Source: Calocera cornea HHB12733 (lineage: Eukaryota; Basidiomycota; Dacrymycetes; Dacrymycetales; Dacrymycetaceae). Taken from it: DNA of 64,000 bases. This document shows positions 21,182-33,283 of the stretch, piece by piece. The first letter of the stretch is position 1, and every line of letters begins with the position of its first letter. Where the stretch lies: the NCBI GenBank assembly GCA_001632435.1, contig KV423989.1, positions 84,685 through 148,684 on the forward strand, written 5' to 3'. The notes under the pieces were generated by a model, which was given only the letters and a program-made list of their open reading frames with translations, made no database searches and was not told where the DNA came from. Position numbers and translations under genes: made by a program.

Positions 21182-22194
21182 TCACTGAAGCGTCACGCGC
21201 CAGTGCAGCAAATGCGTGCCGATGCCGACACTGCTCATCACCTCCGGCGCCTTGACCAGCTCGGTGTAGATATCGACCTTGCCCGTCCATCCGACCCGCG
21301 CGAGCGCCCTCTCCCACAACGCCGTCCAGCTCTCGCGGTTGTGCGCCCACTTGCCGAGCTTGCTCCCCAGCCCTTCCTCCTCCGCCCCCAGGTGGTGGCC
21401 GAAGATGATGCTGCCCCGCTCCGGCAGCAGCAGCCCGGCGATCAGGGGGGCCAGCTCCTCCTGCTGCTCACGCGAGAACAGGTGGAAGAAGTACGAGGTG
21501 TGAAGCGCGCTCAGGCGGCCGTGCAGCTCCGACAGCGTCGACACCTCGGAGAGAGGGGTTGTGGACGGGGGTGTGTCGAGGGGGGATAGAGAGAGGAAAC
21601 TGCTGTCAAAGACATTACCGGCCAGGAAGGTGATCGGCATGGTGTCTTTGTTATCATTGAACAGCTCATAACCGAGGGTCCAGAACTGCGTCTGCATCAG
21701 CCAAATCCGTTGCAAACATGGTTGAGTAGGACGCACATCCTTGAACAAGTCGGACGTCACCATCTGTGCCGGTGGAAACCCGTCCAACACCGCCTTGCGA
21801 GCATCGGTACCCAGGCAGCAACCCAGGTCGAGCAGCAATGCGTTCGGGCGGGATTTGGCCAACGCGAGCGTCTCCTCGTACCCACGCAGGCGAGCGATGT
21901 TTGTCCTGCCATCAGCCACCAACGTCAATGAGGCCTGGTCATAAAGAGGCGCGCTACAACTCACTGTGTAAAGCTAAAATGTATCACACAGGGGTATGGA
22001 AACACCTCGGCGGCTTTGCGCTGCACAGCGACTACGTGCGCTTTGAGATCCTGCTCGTCTTGGATTCCCGTCGCGGCACGCAGGAAGGCGACCTCCTCTG
22101 GCGTAGGGTTGAAATCGGGCTGGTCTTTGTCCTTCCAGGCGTCGAGGATTGCCCCATCCTCCTCTGAGACGTTTGGATTGATCGCAGACAACAT
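21182..22194 (-). CDS. SAM-dependent methyltransferase
   Basis: 300-aa class I methyltransferase-like enzyme from exons 21965-22194, 21737-21905 and 21182-21685, introns 59 and 51 nt. The start is the ATG of MLSAINPNVSEEDG. Family marks: VFPYPC near residue 68, the SAM-binding loop ALLLDLGCCLGTD, DGFPPAQMVTSDL, FWTLGYELFND, FFHLFSREQQEEL, and the C-terminal GKWAHNRESW and GIGTHLLHW. No transit peptide or membrane helix, so probably cytosolic. The family is widespread in Agaricomycetes and often near secondary-metabolism genes; here two P450s and an A-T-R reductase follow within 9 kb. Its paralog at 3671-4712 carries a frameshift, so this is the working copy. Substrate unknown. Confidence 0.82.
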
Positions 22195-22937
22195 TCTTTG
22201 GAGGACGAAGGATGGGTGGGGGGGTGGCCGGGGCACAACGATTGCAAGAAAGACCACTCTTGCCGAAGAGCATTTATTCACAAAGCTCGCAGATTCGAGC
22301 AGCATGTGTCGACTATGTCTCGACACAAGGAACCTCTTACTCCTAGCGACGTTGGTTTGCCGAACCAACTCCCAATAGTTGTCTCAGTAAGATATTGATA
22401 TTGGCAGTATTACTGACCCGCTCGGTGACTCGGTCATTATTACTGAGCGCTCGGGTGATCACACGATTAGGCCATATGCTCCCCATTTATCCACTCGAAC
22501 CGATGCTACCTGTGTCTGCACGGAGTTCGCAATCGAGTGCTTTTCCTCCAAACCAAGTTGTCATCCGCCCCTTCTTTGTCGCGGACTTCACCCAACATGC
22601 GAAACAGCGGGGTTCAACCCTTACTTAATAGGGCGATCTGTTATCTACATATGACTCGAGAGAGCGTGGGAATAAAACGATCAAAGAGTGATTGCCGGCG
22701 CTTACGGTCTCATGAAACCGATCACGTTTCACGGAGCCGAGTCTCACATCGTGTGCTCATCGAGATGCATGCCATACACAGCCTCATCAGGAAGAAGGCC
22801 CGTCAGACGTACTCACGCTTCCCCCAATCTAAATGACATTTGTATTTGTTAGTGACTGGTCTAACAGACAAGTAGAATTTCGGGCGCGTGACCAAAGCGC
22901 ACAGCACAATGTCGGTCCTGCCTCTCACAGAGCGAGG
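22195..22937. other. Intergenic region
   Basis: About 740 bp upstream of the methyltransferase. Includes a direct repeat around 22404-22455 built on ATTACTGA...GCTCGG. No gene recognised. Confidence 0.5.
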
Positions 22938-23215
22938 AGTGATTTCTCGAGTTTGGCGAATCCCGACAGGAACGCAAGTGGTCGGAAACCAATGCCGGCC
23001 GCGCCGTACTCGCCTAAGCAGCGGTACTTCCATTCCTTCATATGAACTCGCCCGCCTTAATAAGCACAGGCTCGACCTTCCAGTCCCGGGTGAGCAGGAC
23101 AGGATCGCGATGGACTGAGTTGGTCATGGCGAACTTGTGCCCGAAACAGTCCCGTGGTCCGTAGCTGAACGTGACGCATTGCTCGACCTCCGCTCAGAAA
23201 TGTACCTCCCGGGAT
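22938..23215 (-). pseudogene. Cytochrome P450 C-terminal relic
   Basis: On the minus strand near 23180-23110 the heme-binding loop of a P450 can be read, TFSYGPRDCFGHKFAM, preceded by EVEQCV (compare EVEQGVNFSYG in the neighbouring intact gene) and followed by TRDWKVEPVLIKAGE. It then meets a stop, and a final GFRPLAF can be found only with frame changes. No upstream exons remain. A decayed fragment lying head-to-head with the intact P450 at 23496. Confidence 0.75.
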
Positions 23216-23495
23216 TATCGCTGTACTATCTTTCGTTGTGATCTGAGGATCGAGTGAGAGATGGAGCAAGGAGAGAGCAGGACCCTCAGTGCGGCGACCC
23301 TTCATGATCGTGATTCACCAGCTCAGGGTCGTCCAATCCGGCCCCCGGCCTCACGGGCGCGTAAGGATGGCCTGATTGCAATGGCAGCATACTGGACACG
23401 GTTGTTTGATCCTCAGCCCAGTTTCTGGATATCTTGCTTGCTTGTGTGACCACTTACTTCTGGGCCATCAACGGACAGTACCACCAATACGCAAG

Positions 23496-25594
23496 ATGAG
23501 TTGGCACCTGCCGGCGTACGCCTACCTCGCGCTCCTCCTGGCGCTCTTCGTCAACCGCCTCCTCGCCTACAGAAGCAAGCTCGCCGTATGTACCCTTAGC
23601 CTCTCTGCCTTGACCGTTCTGAGATCCCTTTGTGCTCGGTTTACTGTAGCAAGTACAGCACCTCCCAGGCCCACGCTACCCCTTCGGACCCATTACGATC
23701 ATCGCCCTCCTTCTCCCGACATCGTCCTGGAACGCGGGAGTGATGAATGCGTGGGTGAACCGGTCCACTCGTAAGCCCTTCCTTCTCTACTCTTCCCTCT
23801 CCCTGTCCTTGTCCCTTTTGCTGCAAAACCTCATACTGCGACTGATCAGTGATTGGCAACAGTATTCACCAAATACGGCCTCGACACCATCGCGATAGTG
23901 CCCTGGCTATCGGGCCAGCCGATCCTCACCACGCGCTCGGTAGACGTGTCCAAGCAGGTGCTGGGATTCAAGAGCGAGTGGGACAAGACGGCCGAGCTGG
24001 TCCAGGCGCTCGCGTAGGCTCATGATCTGCTTTCCCCTGCTGTGCTGGGGACGAAAGCGCGGGTTGCTCACGCGGAGGTGTAGGATGTTCGGCGAGAACC
24101 TGTTCGCGTGCTACAAGGACCGGTGGGCAAGGCACAGGCGGATCGTCCAGCCCGGGTTCACGACCGCGCTGTCAGTCCGGGCTACCCCAGATGAAGTCTA
24201 TCTCACAAATTACGCAGATATGCCCAGGTCTGGGACGAGAGCGTGCGCGTGTACTATGATATGATCCGGAGCGAGGGATGGGCGGACAGGTCGTCGTTCA
24301 CGATCCCTGACGTGCCGGCTGTGACATCCAAGGTGCGCCTTTCATCCGCGTTGTCTCACCTCGTCGTCTAACATCCCGTGCTAGATCGCTCTCTACCTCA
24401 TCGCCTCCTGCGGCTTTGGGCTGCCCCTGACTTGGTCAGACACCGTAGGCGAAAAAGTCCGTGGCTTGAGCCTATCGCAGTGCTTCGAGGTCTCAGCGAA
24501 TGCGGTCATACCGCAAGCGCTGCTCCCTAAATGGGTGTTGAATCTGCCCTGGAGCTAGTGCGCCCTTCCTTCCTGCCCTACTTCCACTCCCTTACATGCG
24601 GAGGCAGCTTCAAACGCATCAAAGAGGCGAACCTTGCGCTCGAGTCCATCGTCCGGCGCATCATCGAGAAGCGCCGACAGGACGGGCCGAACCCGCTCAC
24701 CGAGGCGGAGGCGAACGAGAAGGATGTATTCAGCCTATTGCTGAACGCGAATGACGCGGAGAAGGACTCGAGGGCCGCGCTGACGGACCAGGAGCTGCTC
24801 AGCAACGTCTTCTTGCTCATGCTCGCGGGGCATGAGACGACCAGCCGGGGGCTGGGGTCGACCCTCGGATTGCTGGCTTGCCATCCCAAGGTGCAGGATA
24901 AGGCACATAGCGAGATCATGCACGTTACTGGCGGGGTTCGCGATCCTGTGAGCACGCGCTGTACAAGAGGGATCGCATCATACTGATGTTAGCAGAACTA
25001 CGACGACTACGACGCTCTTCCTTATACCCTCGGCTGCTTCCTTGAAGGCATGCGGATCATCCGTAAGACTCACCTCCGACGCTCATACGAAGCATATGTT
25101 GACATCGAACAGCGAGCGTGACCGGTATTCCCCGAAGAGCGACAGTGGACACGTCGCTGAAGGTCCGGGAGAAAGATGGCACAATGTCCACGCTCCCTAT
25201 CAAACAGGGCACCGTGATCTCTGTTGATTTTATCAACATTTGTGAGCACTCCGGAATCCTCTACCGTGAACGGCAACCTGATCGTCTCGCAGGCTTCAAC
25301 CCGGAATATTACCCGTCTCCGGAAGTATACGACCCGGCTCGCTGGCTCGATCCCGAGGTCGAACAGGGCGTCAACTTCAGCTACGGTCCGCGTATATGCG
25401 TAGGCAAGAAGTTCGCCATGTGCGAGGCGCTCGCAACACTGGCCATGCTCCTGAAGGACTACAAGCTGGAGCCGATACTGGAAGAGGGCGAGAGCGTGCC
25501 ACAGTGGAGGCAACGGAATCTGGAGGGCAACATCCAGACCGGTGTGGGTTTTGGCCCGGCGAAGTTTCCGATTCGGGTGGTGAAGCGGGTTTAG
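23496..25594 (+). CDS. Cytochrome P450 monooxygenase (10 exons)
   Basis: 524-aa heme monooxygenase, probably ER-anchored. Exons: 23496-23585, 23650-23770, 23863-24013, 24084-24170, 24218-24332, 24385-24557, 24608-24947, 24996-25062, 25113-25241 and 25293-25594; all phases agree. Exons 9/10 are joined across a 51-nt intron that is also open in frame, but splicing gives the family spacing FINIC-FNPEYYPSPEVY. Motifs: N-terminal helix (YLALLLALFVNRLL), LPGPRYPFGP hinge, WARHRRIVQPGF (C helix), AGHETTS (I helix), LEGMR (ExxR), YDPARW, and heme loop FSYGPRICVG with axial Cys460. More distant from the 5.3- and 51.5-kb P450s than those are from each other. Its stop codon lies at the edge of inverted-repeat arm 1. 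Substrate unknown. Confidence 0.9.
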
Positions 25595-26458
25595 CGCGCA
25601 AGTACAGCACGTCTACAGTCTTCCTGTCAGTGGTGAGCAAACGCCGCCCATGCACGCGCAGTGAGACGTGCCCGGCGCCCTGTGCAGTATCCTTTACGCA
25701 ACAGGTAGACTGGGAGCCTGGACGCATCCTTTGTCGTAGTGCTGGTAACGGGCGCTTGTTGATCTAAAACGAGAGCCATTTTGAGCAAACTGAAAAGTTA
25801 TTCATCGACGTCTGCTACCCCCTGACTTCATGTGTGCCGGTCAGTCTCAAAAGTTCGTTCGTTCCGACACCGCCATGTAGAAAGTACGTCGATGTAACGA
25901 GCCATGTGCAGGAATTCGGATGCGCAGCACGTCCACGGCGCCCCGACAAATTCATGGAAAATAGATACCACGTGATCGCGGTGTGTCTACGCGAAATTTG
26001 TGCGGCGATCGACGTACGCAATGTCTCTCTAGGGGGTGGGACGACACCGCGAGCCAGGCTACGGTCTCTCTATATGGGCTCGGGCACGGGCGCAGGCCCG
26101 GGCTTATTGACAAAGAGGCGGTGCACAGTACCGGCGCATGCCGATCCAGCCTCCCGACCAACGCGCTGGATGGCTTCCCTTGCCGAAGCTTCGTTAGAAT
26201 ATACCATGCTCCGCGCTGTTCCGTACTACTCCAAGTGCTTCTGTGATGCCCCAAGCCTGCTAATCTGAACTTCAATTCTTCTCCGTGATCGGTATACTTG
26301 GGTAGACGCTCGTCGTTCCCAAGACATGCAACGGCATGCGATGCTTGCTGGAGGTCTCGATGGGTGTAATATATATATACCAAGGATACTGGTTGGCTCA
26401 CAAGTTCGCATCTGAGCCATTGCGACCTTGACGACATCTCTCTACTGCGCTTAGATCG
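25595..26458. other. Intergenic region/promoter of A-T-R copy 1
   Basis: 864 bp between the P450 stop and the reductase ATG, almost all inside arm 1. Degraded counterpart of 44815-45790. No gene; holds a TATA element (26371-26380). Confidence 0.6.
26371..26380 (+). promoter_or_regulatory. TATA element of A-T-R copy 1
   Basis: ATATATATAC about 80 bp upstream of the ATG at 26459. The same element is kept at the same distance in copy 2 (44896-44904), which argues for function. Confidence 0.55.
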
Positions 26459-29400
26459 ATGACCAGCGGCGCGCCCGAGGCCCGATTCCCACCAGGCTAT
26501 GTCACTCAGCAGTCTGCCAACGTTCCCACGTTTACGCCTCCTCCCTTCGACGGGTCCTTACCTGTTGGGGAGTTCGTTGATTGGTTCGTGCTGCACCATC
26601 ATCCGATGAGGTACGCACTGATATCCTCGAAAGGCACCTGAGATACAGCGAATATCACAACTACTGTCTCCTAGTTGAGGATGGAGACCAAGAAAATGTT
26701 CCTATTACGTACGGAGAATGTGCGCGTTCTATATCCTTCCCATCTGAACGCTATTCACCCGTATCGCAGTCTGTCGTGCCATCCATCGAGTCGCCAAACA
26801 GATTCAGGATGCTGTACCCGATGGTCCGGCAAGGGCAGACGGCATGCCCAAGACCATCGCACTGCTTTCACCGGCCGATGTGTTTACCTACTTCACTCTA
26901 CTTCTGGGTATCATAAGAGCTGGCTTTGAGGTACACTATCTATGTCTGGCCTTCAGATCCCATTGCTCAAGGCGTCTATAGGTATTCCCCTTGTCGAATC
27001 GAAACTCAGATGCAGGTATTAAGCACCTCATCACCGGGGTGGATGCACACTACTTGCTCGGATCTGTCGGAACTGAGAATAAACCTCGGACGGCCCTGCA
27101 GCAGTCGATATACACCGTGGTCACCGAGCTGAAGAGCGATAACTACGACATCGCTCTTCTTCCAGAGCCGCACTTCACCGAGATCTATCCCAGGCTGGCT
27201 CGCCGTCCAATAACGCCGTATGACCGGGAGGCAGACATCTCTAGGACGCCGGTTCTTCCTCCGCTCTCCTCTTTGCCATCCTATCACAATGCCGATCCGC
27301 ACAGTCATCCGTGCTTGATTCTGCACTCGTCAGGAAGTACCAAATTTCCCAAAACTATTCGACAGAATCAACGATCGACCCGGCATCTTCTTGACTGGCC
27401 ATGGTACGGCGATGTAGATCTTGGAGGAACAGTAGCCTCTGTTGTCGGAACGCCAGGGTACGTCGGCTCTTATAAGCTTCATGGCACAGTGATGCTAAGA
27501 GTTGACCCAGCTTCCACACTGGTGGCATAGCATTTGGCGTCAGTATCTATGCTCGCTTCTCTGTCTACCAAAGCACTGACTTGCCATCATCATCTTGAAG
27601 ATTGCACTCCCGTTTGGAGGTTAGCAGTAGGGCCAAGATATCCAGTCTGACCGTGCTAATCTTTCTAATAGCTGGAGTTACGCTGGTCAACTTCATGCCT
27701 GCTGAGCCTGCCGTGCAGACCACTGCTGAAACCGCCCTTCTCTCTTTCAAGAAATCACATTGCGATTGGTGCTTCGGCGTCCCAGCTTTCTTGGATGTGG
27801 GTTTCGATGTCTCGTTGCGACGTTCTTGCGAATTTCTGACCCAACGGCTCTAGTCATATTCCAATGACCCCGATACTATCCAGCTCCTGGCAACTAAAAG
27901 GGCCGTTGTAAGTCGTCTTCCGCTCCATCATGATAGTGTCTGAGAGCTTTGAAGTTATTTGGTTCTGCACCCCTTCCTGAAGAAGCCGGTGACAGGCTAA
28001 TCGCCGGAGGCGTCAACCTGGTCAATATCTACGGTGCAACAGAAATATGTATTGTCTCTCGAATATCCTTCGAGCGTAAAACAGATTGGCTTGTACGTGG
28101 GAAATCCATAGCCTGAGCAGCACTGAAACTAACAAAGAGAATAGTATACCGAAATATCGCCGATGACTAGCCATCGACTGCAAGCTGATGACGAAGCGGG
28201 CGACATATATCGTCTCGTGTTCGAGGTGATCATCCCAGTATCTGAGTCCTGCAGCGGAGGCATTTATACATCTTACAGGCGAACGACCACTACTCTCCTG
28301 CAGTCTACAACATTCCGGGAGAGTTTGCGTACGATACCAACGATGTCGCGGTTCCCCATCCGACACAGAAGAATCGGTATCGAATCCTTGGCAGGGCTGA
28401 TGACCAGATCATGCATTCGACCGGAGAGGTCAGCCTTCTCTCATTTACCTGGGACAATGCTCATGCTGTCTAACAGAAAACCAATCCGGGCCCGCTGGGT
28501 ATGTTCATGTCTGCGCGTGGTGAGAGATCGTGCTAAAGCAAAGCAGAGAACATCCTATGTGGTTCGCCACTCATCAAAACCGCGGTGTACTTTGGCCGGG
28601 CACGCATTCAAACAGGCGTTATTGTCGAACCGTTCATCCCTGTCGATATCTCGTCGGAGGCGGCTATTGCAGAGTTCCGAAACAAGATCTGGCCCTACGT
28701 CGAACGCGCCAACAAGTTTGGCCCATCCCACTCAAGGGTCTTCAAAGAGTACGTTCTTGTCTCCGATCCCGTCAACAAACCTCTGGCAAGAACACCGAAA
28801 GGGTCAATAGCGAGAAACTCGGTCTTGCAACAATACGAGGACGAGATTGAGAAAGTAAGCAGCTTTCTACAGTCCGAAATCTCAGCACCTTACTTTTGTA
28901 TAGCTCTACGCGACCGTACACGAATACACCCAGTATGAATGGGCACAACCACCTTCGGTCTGGGATGAAGACGGCATCTACGACTTCGTTGCACGGGTCA
29001 TCAATGGAGTAATGAAGGAGGGAGTAGGCGGGCCGATTGATGCTCAACGCGATCTGTTTGAGCAAGGCTGCGACAGGTCAGCCGCTTCAAAGTTCCCACG
29101 TCAAAGGAACGTTCTAACGCCGTTCACAGCTTACAAGCCACGCTGATCCGGAATAGCATCATTCATGCCCTAAGATCTTGTCCCATGATAACTCGGCAGA
29201 GCGAGACTCAAACACAAACTGACCCCGCCCGGAATGTGCCTCAGAATATCGTGTTCGAGTATCCAACCATTTCCAGTTTGGCCGAATTCATGACTCAACT
29301 TGTTAACGGCGCTCGAGAGACGCGGCAGCAGACTGGCGACGTTGCGAAGATGCTTGCACTCGTCACCAAGTACGGCACTGACTGGCCATCACCAATCAAT

Positions 29401-30742
29401 GCCCGTGGCGAAGACGGTGAACCTGCAACAAACAACGGGAATGACTATGCACATCATCAATGCGTGCTGCTCACGGGCACCACTGGCACTCTCGGCGCTT
29501 ACATCCTCTCCTCTCTTCTCCTGGATGACCAGGTTGAAAAGGTGTACGCATTCAACCGTCCGAGCACATCACAGACCGTTACGGAGCGACAACTCGAAGC
29601 CTTTGTCGATCGGGGCATTCCTGAGAAGATGATTCGCCACCCTAAGCTTGTATTGGTGGAGGGCGATACGAGCGAGTCGGGCTTGGCCATTGACTCCGCC
29701 TTGTATACAGAGGTATGCACTTCCAACATCGCACGTTACTTTGCTGAACCCGATGCAGATGCTGTCGTCCGTGACTTGCATCATCCACAACGCGTGGCGT
29801 CTGGACTTCAACATGGGCGTTTCGTCTTTCGAGTCTCACATTCGTGGTGCCAGAAACCTGATGGACCTGGCCCTCAAGTCGGAGCGGCCCGAGAAGCCTC
29901 ATTTCTTCTTCACCTCCTCCATCGGCACCATCGCGAATTGGACCCGGAAGGGCCCTGTTCCCGAGGAGCCGTTAGAGGCAGAAGTCGCCCTTGGCACTGG
30001 ATACGGAGAAAGCAAATGGGTTGTTGACAAGGCAAGTCACTGTTCCTTGACATGAATGTTGAAGCTCTTAACGGCGATCAGATTATGAGAGCAGCCTCGG
30101 AGCAACGTGGGCTACGAACGACGACGTTTCGGATTGGTCAGCTCGCGGGTTCCATGGTCAACGGTGCATGGAACACCACAGATTGGGTGCCTCACATTGT
30201 GAAGGCCGGGTACATCATGGGCAGCCTCCCTTTGATGGGGGAAGAAGACGTGATATCGTGGCTCCCTGTAGATGCCGCTGCTGTTTCCGTAAGAGCTGGT
30301 GAACTATGTTGCATACGATGGGCTGATTGTGGTGTAGATTGTGCAAGCGATGCATCATCAGTCGACGGACGTCAATCGTACGCTCCATGTTTGTCATCCT
30401 TATGTGGCGCGTTGGAATATGGTCATATATGCCATTGCCGACTACTTGGAGCGGAAAGGACGTCACCTCAATTTTGAGCCGTACTGGACTTGGTTTCAGA
30501 GGCTCGAAGCCTCAGCCAACGAATCAGGGGCCCTCCAGAAAAATCCTGCTTTAAAGCTTCTCGACTTCCTCAGGTCTGGCACTATCAAGCACACGCACCA
30601 ACGAGAAGCAATGGGTTTCCCCCTTGTTGACACCCAGAAGATGCAGACGACCTCCAGCACTCTGAGCAACATTCCTCGCCTGGATGTTTCCGACGTGGAA
30701 CGCTGGATGGATTACTGGGTGGCGCACGGTTTGTTCGCCTGA
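26459..30742 (+). CDS. NRPS-like adenylate-forming reductase (A-T-R), copy 1
   Basis: 1,147-aa enzyme predicted to activate a carboxylic acid as adenylate, load it on a carrier domain and release it by NADPH reduction to aldehyde or alcohol. Eighteen exons: 26459-26610, 26649-26719, 26770-26930, 26982-27457, 27511-27538, 27601-27619, 27672-27796, 27854-27907, 27937-28092, 28145-28225, 28279-28428, 28477-28498, 28547-28854, 28904-29076, 29130-29712, 29759-30031, 30082-30288, 30338-30742. A domain: SSGSTKFPK (244-252), YGATEIC (394-400), GRADDQIMHSTGE (479-491). T domain: GCDSLQA, carrier Ser659. R domain: LLTGTTGTLGAYI, YGESK (935-939, Tyr-x-x-x-Lys). No condensation domain. Oddities: a GC-AG intron at 30032-30081, a 29-nt predicted intron at 27908-27936, and GATEIC where copy 2 has GATEAG. 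Substrate unknown. Confidence 0.85.
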
Positions 30743-30867
30743 AGGCACCATGCGTATATATAGAAAGTACGCAGTTCAAATGGAAATATTGAAGAAGTAG
30801 ACTGCGAAAGCTAAACTAGCGGCGGTATATATTGATTCCCTCAATCACACTAGATTGAGTGACATGA
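30743..30867. other. 3' flank of A-T-R copy 1
   Basis: Short gap between the reductase stop and the convergent P450 relic; same arrangement as 40395-40520 in arm 2. Confidence 0.6.
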
Positions 30868-31330
30868 ATGTCGTTTGCTCATAAGGACGATCTCATTGTA
30901 ATCTTTAGAGGGAACATTTCGGTCCGAAGCCAACGTTGCTATCGACCTCACTCTCCAATTAGGCTTGATCTGATAGTCGCGCAAGAGGAGGCAATGGGGC
31001 CCAACAGACCGGTCACCGCGAATCTTCGCCCAATGCAGACCCGTGGCCCATAGGAGATCAAGTTCAGCAACGGCTCCATCGAGGGGTCCAGCCAGCGAGA
31101 AGGTAAGAAGCTGTCGGGTGCCGGATACACTCGGGCGTTTCTTCCAACTCCAATCCAGTCGATCCACACGACCTGATAGGCATTGAAGACTAACTCATGG
31201 ATATTGGCTTGCCGTCCTGGCCGGGAACAGAGAGTACGATGTCACTCAGAGGTGTGCGGATCATTGCAAGCGAGCTCACTGCCCGATGTGATGGGAACAC
31301 AATTGACAGTGGATATGTGAAGGTGAAGCG
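30868..31330 (-). pseudogene. Cytochrome P450 last-exon relic in arm 1
   Basis: Decayed copy of the last exon of the P450 at 38283-40394. On the minus strand: SSLAMIRTPLSDIVLSVPG, then a small insertion causing a stop soon after GKPIS; WIDWIGVGRNARVYPAPDSF and RWLDPSMEPLL; a heme loop with an extra residue (LISYGPRVCIG); then further shifts after RRFAVT. None of the upstream exons is present, since arm homology stops in the preceding intron. It marks the inner breakpoint and shows that arm 1 is the copy and arm 2 the source. Confidence 0.85.
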
Positions 31331-31459
31331 GCTTAATGAAAAAGAGGGCGTCGCGTTTGAAGTTGTGCGGGCGCGCAAGGTCGCCAAGTTCCAGTGCACG
31401 GGATATATCGGACCTATCTTTGTTTATTCATACATATGGTACGCCGGTACGTACGTGCG

Positions 31460-33283
31460 CTACATAAGTACGGCCTTCGGCTTGCCTTCTGCAACGCTCT
31501 TCCAGTACGCCCCGTCGGGGAAGCCGAACTCCTCGAATGCCGAGTCCTTCATGTGCGTGCTGTGGACCTGTCAGATGGAAGCCATGATTGACAAGATCCA
31601 TCACCCACCTATACCCTTGCTCCGGGTCATTCGGCACGTTATATCTCCCGTTGGTATTGAGTGTGACAGGCGCTACGAAGTGCTCGTGCAGATGGTCCGC
31701 GTATTCCAGGACGTTCCGCTCCATAGTGCCAGATACGCATATGTAGTCGATCAACGATAGATGCAACGCATGTTCGCACAGGCCAACACCACCGGCGTGA
31801 GGACAGACAATGACACCGGACCTGGAGAGGGATTAGTCACTGTTTAGATGATATGTGATAACCCGTACTTTGCCGCCATCAGCAGGACTCCAAGAATCTC
31901 CGTTACACCCGCCAGCCTGCAGCTGTCGATCTGGCACACATCGATCGCGTTCGCCTCGAGCAGCTGCTTGAAGATCATGCGATTGTGTGCATGCTCTCCA
32001 GTCGCCACGCCGATGCCATAAGGTTTCAACGCCTTGCGAATAGCGGCATGACCGAGGATGTCGTCTGGGGCTGTCGGCTCCTCGATAAACCACGGCTTTG
32101 TCGGTGCGAGCTGGATGACATAATCGATCGCCTCTTGGACATCCCACACTTGGTTGGCATCCATCATCAGCACACTGCCGGTTGGACCAGCGTTCTTCCC
32201 TTCGATGCTCTTCGGGTCGATCACCTTTCCTGGGGAAAGATTGGCCGGATTGTCGATGATCGAGCGAATTAGCTTCGCCCTCCGGAGGTCGTCTTGCAGG
32301 TCCGCCCCTACCTTCATCTAGTGACCGGTCAGCTAGATAATACAGAACAACGACATTGCGCACCTTGAAATGGTTGAACCCCCTCCCAATCGCCTCCTTC
32401 GTCAATCGGGAAACCTGCTCGTCATCATATAGCAGCCATCCAGCAGAGGTGATGTATGCCGGGTATCTGAGTTTTCGATCAATTTGAGAACAGTTATTTC
32501 CTTGGACCCACGCACCCAATCTCCCGGACCAGCTCTTCCCTCTCCTTCTTCCCCGCTTCCTTCGCCTTCAGCATCTCGAGAGCTTCCTCAGGGGTTATCA
32601 TGTCGGTGATATACCGGAATGCGGTGCTTTTGACGAACTCCTCCTGCAAGTACTCCGTTAGAGCTCACCCACCACTGGGCTGCCGATAGATTCACGTACC
32701 GGAGTGAAGTCTGCCACGAGCTTCCACAGCGGCTTCTTCCGAGCCCGAGCGTACATGTCCCAGAGCGCGTTATCCACCGCTGCCGTCGCCAAGTGGATGA
32801 TTCCCTTCTCCGGGCCAACCCTGCAAACATCGTCACTGGTCAGCCTCCACCATCATTAGAATCGGCGAAAGGACGTACCATCGTAGCTGATAATCCGAGA
32901 CCAAGAAGGTCCACGTTTCCCCCATATTCGAAAAGAGCCCTTCCACGTCCTTCCCGATCAGTCTAGCGGCAACTTGTTCGATTGCCTCGCAAACGATCTC
33001 GGTCCCTCGGCCGATCGTGAATGTCATCCCATAACTCGACAGGGCAGGATCCGACGTGTGTAGCGCAATGTAGGCTGCGGAGTAGTCGACGTCTACATTC
33101 CTATTAGTGTAGCCGTCAGCTTTTGGGCCCGTAGGAAGTAACGAGGACTTACATGGCATCGGATCCAGCGCCGTTGAGGCTAGTCGGGAACCGAATATCT
33201 GGAAAGCACCGTTCAGCATTCTATTCTGTGGACAGCGCGGTATGCTCACCCTTGACCTCAAATGCTGTAATTGTAGGCGACAT
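31460..33283 (-). CDS. L-fuconate dehydratase-like enolase-superfamily enzyme
   Basis: 471-aa member of the mandelate racemase/enolase superfamily, closest by motif to L-fuconate dehydratase and human ENOSF1, which dehydrates L-fuconate to the 2-keto-3-deoxy acid. Nine exons on the minus strand: 33250-33283, 33153-33198, 32879-33100, 32700-32820, 32516-32643, 32364-32466, 31869-32317, 31609-31821, 31460-31559; all phases fit. Catalytic layout: Lys218-x-Lys220 (FKMKVG), metal ligands near Asp271 (MMDANQ), Glu297 (FIEEPTAPDD) and Glu326 (ATGEH), and His376 in CPHAGGVG. C-terminal MERNVLEYADHLHEHF and FPDGAYWKS complete the family pattern. Probably cytosolic or mitochondrial. It sits in the spacer of the inverted duplication next to two mitochondrial genes. 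Confidence 0.9.

Larger units (their letters stand above)
25590..31335 (+). repeat. Inverted-duplication arm 1 (about 5.7 kb)
   Basis: Matches 39915-45790 in reverse complement. The match begins near the stop codon of the upstream P450, runs through the A-T-R reductase and ends inside a decayed P450 last intron near 31335. Agreement is highest in coding exons (about 93-98 percent where I compared base by base) and lower with small indels between genes. Edges are approximate. Confidence 0.85.
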
